Below are positions 57,251 to 64,000 of a DNA stretch of 64,000 nucleotides, one piece after another. Location: positions 136,665,954 to 136,729,953 of the forward strand of contig CP136064.1 in NCBI GenBank assembly GCA_032622095.1, given 5' to 3'. The notes beneath the pieces are model-generated. The model saw only the letters and a program-made list of their open reading frames with translations. It did not search any database and was not told where the DNA came from. The stretch is from Siphonodentalium dalli. Taxonomy: Eukaryota; Mollusca; Scaphopoda; Gadilida; Siphonodentaliidae. Both the position numbers and the translations under genes were made by a program. The stretch's first letter is position 1. Each line of letters starts with the position of its first letter.

Positions 57251-58300
57251 TGTAGGTCCCGAAGGAGTGTATAGAATCTTTGATGTAGGGTTCTGATAGA
57301 GAAAATGTAGCTCGATATATTTTTGTCATAACTCTGACGTATTTTGACCTGGGAGAAAAATCGAAATCGAGGCTCACTATGAGCATGTCAGTTTTAAGTA
57401 TAGAAATAGGGAATCCCGACAAATGGCGATATCGGCGACAAACAAATAATCGAAAAAAACACATAAAATAAACATAGCAAAAACGCGGCACAGTAAAAAT
57501 ATCAGAACGCCACGAGGTTTTACGTCGTTTTTGGTGACGTCATGGCGTGAAACGGAGCAGGGTGACACGTACCTACCTACGAATCTGTCTGATCGCAATA
57601 CTGTTGCGCGAGCGCACGTAATAATTGGTGACGTCACAAATTCAGATATAGTCTATATACGACCCAAAGCGTCCGTCTTTGGTTCGTTATAAAATCCAAT
57701 CCGAATGATTAGACACCAATTTGTAGAGATGTATGCGACGAAAAGATCTCAAAACTGACCATAACCATCGTATTGCAGTTCAGTGAGAACTAAAAGGAAA
57801 ACTATTAACAATTAAAGGAGACACATGAATATATGCGTATCTTCGCCGGCGATGTGTAAACACTCTGCAGTAACCTTCGCCGGTCAACGTGTTCGCCGCG
57901 CTTAGATAGCTCACCGGCTATGTGTAAACGTCACCTGGGACTGTGTTCAGTTTGCTGCTGGTCAGGACTCGAATCCCGTCGTGCTTCTTTGCATTCACGC
58001 CCAGGCGGCGACGAATATATTTGTCCGACATGCCGAGAACCCCACAGTGCTGCGATTTCCAACCCCATAACAACTGGGCCCGCTATGACAGTGGTCAGAA
58101 GGCTCACGCCTCAAACGCACATCCCCCCGCGGTGGTACTTTTTGAATAACGTCACCCTTTTATCTCTCTCGTCCTCGAGTTGCTTTATCAGTTGCGATAT
58201 TTCGCGGAGCAGGTAGGAAAATTCGTGTCCATTTTCGAGGACAGGATATACTCTATTGACAGAGTCACTATCAGGGCTCGGTGCCGTGGGTTGCTTCATA
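57251..58300. other. Non-coding region before the microsatellite
   Basis: More GC- and CpG-rich than most of the window. It has two GTGACGTCA motifs (near 57532 and 57629), which match CRE sites, and CGCCGG repeats near 57846-57915. A GACTCGAATCCC sequence near 57967 resembles a tRNA B box, with a weak A-box-like TAGCTCACCGG at about 57908. No gene is supported. Confidence 0.4.
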
Positions 58301-58313
58301 CTCACACACACAT

Positions 58314-58398
<85 letters not shown>
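58301..58398. repeat. (CA)n then (TA)n microsatellite
   Basis: A short CA-rich run from about 58301 passes into about 37 uninterrupted TA units (58325-58398). The open frames of alternating Tyr and Ile on both strands come from this repeat. Confidence 0.98.
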
Positions 58399-58399
<1 letters not shown>

Positions 58400-58571
58400 C
58401 CGTATGATGATGGATTGTGAAATAACACCTCCAACGTAATAGCAATGGCGCGTAATGTGACGTAATCACTGCTGATATAAAAATGGCGCGCAATATAATA
58501 TCTAGTAAGTTATAACCATTTGGCCATAAAGTCAGCATCTTTATTGATGCCCAGATGCAGGCTCCCGAATT

Positions 58572-58640
58572 CGTCTATCATTTGTTGCTCTTTGATTCTG
58601 CTGTCCTCACGCAGAATCAAAGAGCAACAAATGATAGACG
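58572..58640. repeat. Perfect hairpin, 29-bp arms
   Basis: The arms are 58572-58600 (CGTCTATCATTTGTTGC...) and 58612-58640, reverse complements without mismatch, with an 11-base loop. It lies just upstream of the second LINE. Confidence 0.95.
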
Positions 58641-58689
58641 CATCCTATGGTCAGTGAATGGTATGCTTTCCATTTCTGTACATACTTGG

Positions 58690-60860
58690 CAGTGACATTG
58701 CGTAATTCGTGAGAAATCTGCGAAATCTATTGATTACCACCAACGACCTATTGGAGTCACTTAAAACAGGTATTATGGAAGTCATAGACAAGAGGGTCCC
58801 ATTCATAAGCAGGAGATATGATAAACAGGTCCCCTGGATGAACAACAAACTACGAAAGATCGTCAAGAAAAAAGGCCGTATTTATAGAAGAGCTAGGAAA
58901 TCCAAGAAAAGCAAGGACTGGGAGAAATACAAACACTTCCAAAAGGCTAGCAGAAGAGCATTCGGGCAAGCAGAATGGGACCACATAGATAAGATTGTGC
59001 TCAACGGCGTGGAAAAGAAGAGTACCAAACCATTCTGGTCATATATGAAGACGAAAAGACAGGGTAACACCAGCATCGCCTCGTTGAAGAAAGATGGGAA
59101 ACTCGAAGATGATAGCAACATGAAAGCGCAAATCCTTGTCGACAAATTCAAATCGGTTTTTACGAGGGAAAATCCCAGTGACAAAATACCATCACTTGGA
59201 AAAGATCGCGAACTGATAGAAGACCTCGAAATAAGTGAAGAGTGTGTAACCAAACTTTTGAAAGATGTGACGACCGGGAAAGCATCAGCGCCGGACGGAA
59301 TTCCTAACACCGTTCTTAAAACCTGCGCGATATCACCAGGACTGACAGCGATATTCAAAAAACCATTAGCAACAGGACAGCTACCATCTGACTGGTTAAG
59401 TGCAAACATCGCACCCGTCTACAAAAAAGAGACGTCCATCTTGCAGAAAACTACAGACCTGTCTCTTTAACATCTGTATGTTGCAAAATCCTGGAACACA
59501 TTGTATGCCGACACATAATGAACCATCTAGAAAAGCATAACATCCTGACGTCACTAAATCATGGATTTAGGAAAGGACACTCATGCGTCACACAAGCTAT
59601 TGACCACCAACACATATTTCCTAACAACATTTGACGAGAAAATTCAAACTGACCCCGCAATATTAGACTTTTCCAAAGCATTTGACATCGTACAACACAG
59701 AAAACTGCTCGCCAAAGTAAGCAACTACGGTATCAAAGTAAAGCTCCACATCTGGCTTGAAAACTTCCTAACACAGAGGCAGATGAGAGTCGTCGTTGAA
59801 GGGCAAGCTTCATCCAGCGTTTCCGTCGACTCTGGCGTGCCACAGGAAGCAGTGCTTGGACCTCTGCTTTTCTTGTACCACACCATTGACCTACCAGTGT
59901 GTGTCTCCTCGCAGGTGAGGTTAATCGCGGACGACTGTTTACTATATCGCCAAATAAAAACATACAACGATCATGTCACTCAAAGAGACCTAGAGAAGTT
60001 AGAGGTATGGGCAGAAAAGTGGGGCATGCGATTCAACGCTAAGAAGTGCTATATCATGTCCATGAGCAAAACAACATCTTTCACATTCCAGCTAAACAAC
60101 TGCCTACTGGAAGAAGTAGATGGAAACCCATACCTTGGGGTGACACTCTCCAAGTACATGCAATGGTCATCTCACATCACAAAAATAACACAGAAGGCGA
60201 ATAGTACGCTAGGTTTCATTAGAAGAAATCTAAAGAAAGCTCCAGCAAAAAGCAAGCTGATCGCATATGAAACTATAGTGCGACCAAAGATGGAATATGC
60301 ATCAGTTGTCTGGGACCCCCACCTGAAAGGAGACATTCACAAACTAGAGAAGTTACAGAAGAGAGCAGCTAGATTCCTAACTGGGGACTATGCATCACAA
60401 GAGGAAGGAACAATTACCAACATGCTGCGAGAATTTCAACTTCAAACACTAGAAGACCGAAGGTATGACCACCGACTTCAGTTGTTTGGCAAGGTAATGG
60501 ACGGGCTGGTCCCGGCTATCGACACCAAATACCTGTTGAGACGGAAACAAAAAGTGGATCGAAAAATCAAAGCTCGGAAGTTCGAGGGGTACATATCAAA
60601 GAACTTTGTTTCTACACAGGAGGGTAACAACTATAAACCCTATGAACTAATCGACGCAAAGACTCCAAAATTCAAAAACTCATTCTTTCCTAAAACAACC
60701 AAGGACTGGAATACTCTGGAAGAACAGAGCATGCGATCCATCCAAACACCAATGGACGGAGAACCAGCTGAAACCAACAAAACGTCCTAAATCACCCCAT
60801 CCCACGCGCTTATACATCCGAACGGATCCTGCGCGAATACCAATACAGATACAGATACAG
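58690..60860 (+). mobile_element. Second LINE, 5'-truncated
   Basis: The copy runs from about 58690, without an endonuclease domain, to a short tandem tail (ATACAG three times, ending about 60860). The tail type resembles CR1/Jockey-group elements. The reverse transcriptase is described separately. Confidence 0.8.
58709..60790 (+). pseudogene. Reverse transcriptase of the second LINE
   Basis: The reading frame is open at 58709-59470 and again at 59561-60790 in the same frame. Between about 59445 and 59600 the conserved sequence (fingers region with a YRPVSL-type motif) is readable only in another frame, so two compensating indels are present. Part 1 has a basic N-terminal segment and KASAPDGIPNTVLK. 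Part 2 holds DFSKAFDIVQH, SGVPQEAVLGPLLF and the intact catalytic IADD box (59924-59935). The thumb follows, then a C-terminal region ending SFFPKTTKDWNTLEEQ, typical of CR1-like LINEs. It keeps the catalytic residues but is probably inactive. Confidence 0.92.
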
Positions 60861-60889
60861 AATTATGTTACGTTCTTCGGAGTGCTAAT

Positions 60890-61930
60890 TTCTGAGTCAC
60901 CGCTCGACTTTCCTGGCCAATTATACGCTTTGTTCGTAAAATAGTGTCTAAATGTTGCAATATTAATGAAGTGGATGCTATGCTTTAGAATGGTGTATAA
61001 TATTATAAAGTTATTATACAATGTTGTGTACAGTATGTGTTTTTCTTGTACGAGTCCAGGTTGTGGTGAAAAGTCATATTGGACGAGACACGCCAGTGTC
61101 GAGTCCAAGATGACTTTTCACCACAACCTGGACGAGTACAAGAAAAACTAATACTGTACACAACATTGTATAATGACATTTTGATTATCCATCTGTATGT
61201 TTATCCAAATTTTGGGAATAAAACATTTGTGGTTATTTTTGGTATTTGTCGGCACCTAATTCTCTATAAAAGCCTCTATTTTGATCATCAAAAAGCATTA
61301 TTTGGAAAAGTAAACACTGAAGTGAGAAAAAAACTCAATGCGGAAGTGAAACGTCTGCTAAAACCCATCAGTGTTGTGCGCTCATCACAATTTCACTGAT
61401 TCATTTCGAAATAGAGTTAATTTGTGACGTCACGGAGTCCAAATAAAAAGTGATATTGTACAGTCGGGAGTCCAATATGACTTTCGGGAATCCAATATGA
61501 CTTTTTACAGCACTATCACGTGGCGGCTTTTGTCCAATCGGAAATGGTGTTAGTTAAGGGATGGATAATAAGTATTGTTCCATAGCGTAAAACGCGAGAA
61601 ATATGAGCTTACATTTGTATATATATGTTCCTCATTCCTGTTACTCGGAATATTTTTTCGTTTTTTTGATAATTTCTGATTCACCGTTCGACGTTCCTGG
61701 CCAATTATACGCTTAGTGGTCAAAAGTAGTGTTTAAATGTTGCATTATCCATGAAGTGGAGAGGCTATGCTTTGGAAATGCATATCATAGGTATTGTTTC
61801 ATTGCGTAAAATGCGAGAAAATTGAGCTTATATATATGTTCCTCATTCCTGTTACTCAGAATTTTTTTCGTTTTTTCCTAATTTCTGATTCATAGCTCGA
61901 CTGAAGGAAAAAGATAGTATATTGTTTTCA
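60890..61930. repeat. Diverged repeats around CCTGGCCAATTATACGC
   Basis: A block beginning TTTCTGA(G/T)TCACCG(C/T)TCGAC and containing CCTGGCCAATTATACGCTT occurs at about 60889 and again at about 61674. Its start is repeated once more near 61890. Copies are about 80% similar by eye. It surrounds the long palindrome and has no gene. Likely fragments of one repeat family. Confidence 0.55.
61014..61173. repeat. Long palindrome, ~78-bp arms
   Basis: The arms begin TTATACAATGTTGTGTACAG and end with the complement. The centre is near 61094 (GCCAGTG). The few mismatches cluster at small CGAG/CTCG blocks. It resembles the terminal palindromes of families A and B in size and design, but the flanking TTGTAAT/ATTACAA pair was not found. 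Confidence 0.85.
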
Positions 61931-64000
61931 TCACCATTATTGTAGCTAAAGAAAGCCAATTTTCAGTCAAAGATTTGCTAATAACTTGAACGTTGCTTGA
62001 AAAAATTGTCCCAGCACAATATGTGCCTTTAAATATTTCCAAGAAACTGGTAAAAAAGTATGCGATGGCATTGTAGGGTCCGCTCTCCCTTGTCCTGGAT
62101 TGAGAGCATGGACGCGTGCGTGTAATTTTTTTTTTTCTCCTTTGTTAATTATTCTATGTTCTCAATATAAAAAATAATAATAAAGCACAACGCAGCAATA
62201 AGAACCGAGACTCCATTACTCGGCTGATGGCTAAGGATAGGTAATGTTTATTGTCATTCTGTTTTTTTTTGTTCTTCGTACCATATATCTTGCTTGGAAG
62301 ATTAAACATAGCTATCTATACCCTGCTGCTGTCAATAAAAAAATACAAAAACATTTACAAATAGCAGCACACATGTTGATCTAACAGGTTGATCTAACTT
62401 TCTTAAAAACTTTCTTAAAATCGGAAGCGGCAATGTATAAGAGAGAGAGAGAAAAATAAATTCACCTTGAAAATGAGATTGCTCGGACTGAATTTTAAAA
62501 TATTTATTAAATTTGTAATTTCACAAAAATTATCAGAAATTCCATTTTACATAACTGATGATATGGTTAGTGAATCTAAATTTTAATTGTCCGCCCCCCC
62601 CAAACATATATTTTGCAACAACTAATTTAGAGTTTATCCTCGCAGTAAACAGTGTTGAAATTAAAAAGAGAAACACCCCCCATTTTTCACCCATAATTTA
62701 CAGAACAGTATATGTTTCTCAAGCCAAAGGTTGAACAAGTTCCTAACTGTCACAATTTAAACATGTGCATGCTTGAAATATAACATTTTCGACCATAATC
62801 CATTATTGGGAGGGGCTGGTTCTTGAAAGCTTCAAATAATTAAGGGAATTATTTGAATGAATCAGCCGGGATATCTGGGCAAAAATGTACAATGTAATGT
62901 TTTACTTAAATATTCCAAAGTTGTCAGCGGACACAAATTACATGGTGTGTACGATCAATATAAAACGCCAAAATACACGATATTTACAGAGATTACATGC
63001 ATGTGTGTATCCACCCTTATTCCTGAGCCATGAAATCCTTGATATGTTAACGACGCACTCAAGTAAACTCCGCTAGCAAGAATGCTTGAAATTCTAAGAA
63101 ACCATGCAGTCATATCACTTCTGATAATTTCACATTATTCAACATTTTGGTAATCCGAAGAATAACTCGCACAAAGTCTTCAAAACAAAACATGGAGACC
63201 TAGAATATGGAAGACCTAAACTATGGTCTTCCATATTATTTTCCAACGCATGCATTAGCGCACTGCCACACATAATAATACAACTGCCAATGAATGAATG
63301 AATGAATGAATGGCGCTTTAATCTCACACGTTTTTACATGGAACACGAGCGATGGGTTAACTATTTACACTATTTACACATATAGAACATTGTATAAATG
63401 TTCACAATAAACAAGGAACATGTGACACATTGAAGTAAACAAACATGCAGCATTAACACACACTAAACATATAAAACACATATAAAACACACACAATAGA
63501 GCCACAAACAAACACTATTTACATTTATTACGTATTTTATTCATCGTTCATAATTGTGCCCATTTTATTAGATTTTTTCAACCCGAGTTTTATAAAGATC
63601 GCCAAATATTGGGACAATACTGACCCATATCTATTGCAAACATAATTTGTACGACAAAAGTTATATCGGGAGATCCCATATTTTGACAGGGGGTATTAAA
63701 GAACGACAGCTTCAATAGGCCGAATACCATCCGCCGCTAACTTTTCGGCCATGTATATGTGCCGCATATAAGTGTATAGGACAGAACAACATTTGGCCTA
63801 TGTTGAACAGGATATGCATGCTAATGGCATTAGTTTTTCTAATTTAAAACTTTCACAACTTTTGACCGAATTTATTAATGGACTGCGCTCAATTTTCTTA
63901 TTTGAAACGTTGAAGGGACTCGTGGCCTTCTGGTGGAGGTGTTCATGTGGGATTTTGTGGAGGTCTGCAGAACAACTATCGTCAATTGGACATGGACGGT
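61931..64000. other. Non-coding region to the window end
   Basis: No supported gene. Notable small features: a GA repeat near 62442, a C-run near 62592, a hairpin of AATATGGAAGACC and its complement near 63203-63237, and a (GAAT)n run near 63291-63312. The sequence is otherwise ordinary AT-rich DNA. Confidence 0.45.

Noticed and set aside
57895-58140. tRNA-derived SINE or tRNA gene
   Set aside because: A B-box-like GACTCGAATCCC and a weak A-box-like sequence are present, but spacing is long, no cloverleaf folds, and no SINE tail or duplication was found.
58180-58540. Open frames of alternating Tyr-Ile on both strands
   Set aside because: Generated by the (TA)n and (CA)n microsatellite; no coding signal outside it.

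Overview
The window is eukaryotic, AT-rich and animal-like, and it is packed with transposable elements. I found no convincing host protein-coding gene. The signs of an animal genome are Ty3/gypsy LTR retrotransposons, truncated non-LTR (LINE) reverse transcriptases of CR1/Jockey-like type, many short non-autonomous DNA elements, poly-G tracts, a (TA)n microsatellite and minisatellites. A marine invertebrate, perhaps a mollusc, is my guess; nothing in the sequence proves the phylum.

Layout. 1-8150: a possible non-coding first exon at the very edge, a 1.1-kb tandem duplication, two copies of a 0.63-kb TIR element, a 1.04-kb element ending in a long palindrome, and a fold-back-like element. 8160-10480: a 5'-truncated, dead LINE. 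10480-20378: non-coding sequence with two blocks of ACGTTGGGCCAACGT-type repeats, a second fold-back-like element and several poly-G tracts. 20379-53063: one outer Ty3/gypsy retrotransposon (494-bp LTRs) stretched to 32.7 kb by insertions. 53215-53580: a scrap of another LINE reverse transcriptase. 55122-57250: a second near-perfect tandem duplication (1,065 bp). 58690-60860: a second 5'-truncated LINE. 60860-64000: repeats and non-coding sequence.

The outer retrotransposon is the centre of the window. A 6.5-kb giant inverted-repeat (fold-back) element sits in its reverse transcriptase gene, flanked by a CCGG duplication. Two copies of a 0.6-kb palindrome-tailed element later entered the left arm of that fold-back. 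Separately, a second Ty3/gypsy element lies in opposite orientation just before the outer integrase, flanked by an ATAT duplication. Its LTRs are unusually long (3.6 kb). One of them was later hit by a 2.65-kb DNA element rich in AAGTGT motifs, flanked by a TG duplication. The other arm, the other LTR and the interrupted reading frames act as internal empty-site controls, so each junction can be placed to the base and the order of events can be read.

The most interesting candidate is the inner long-LTR element (minus strand, 48595 to 32186). Besides gag and pol it carries a third gene between integrase and the 3' LTR, coding for two C2H2-type zinc fingers followed by a predicted coiled coil. 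A good 3' splice site lies just before the third gene's ATG and a good 5' splice site just before the gag ATG. This suggests the third gene is expressed from a spliced RNA, as env is in retroviruses, although the product looks nuclear or nucleic-acid-binding rather than envelope-like. Every pol gene in the window carries frameshifts, stops or a lost catalytic residue, so none of these copies is likely to be autonomous.
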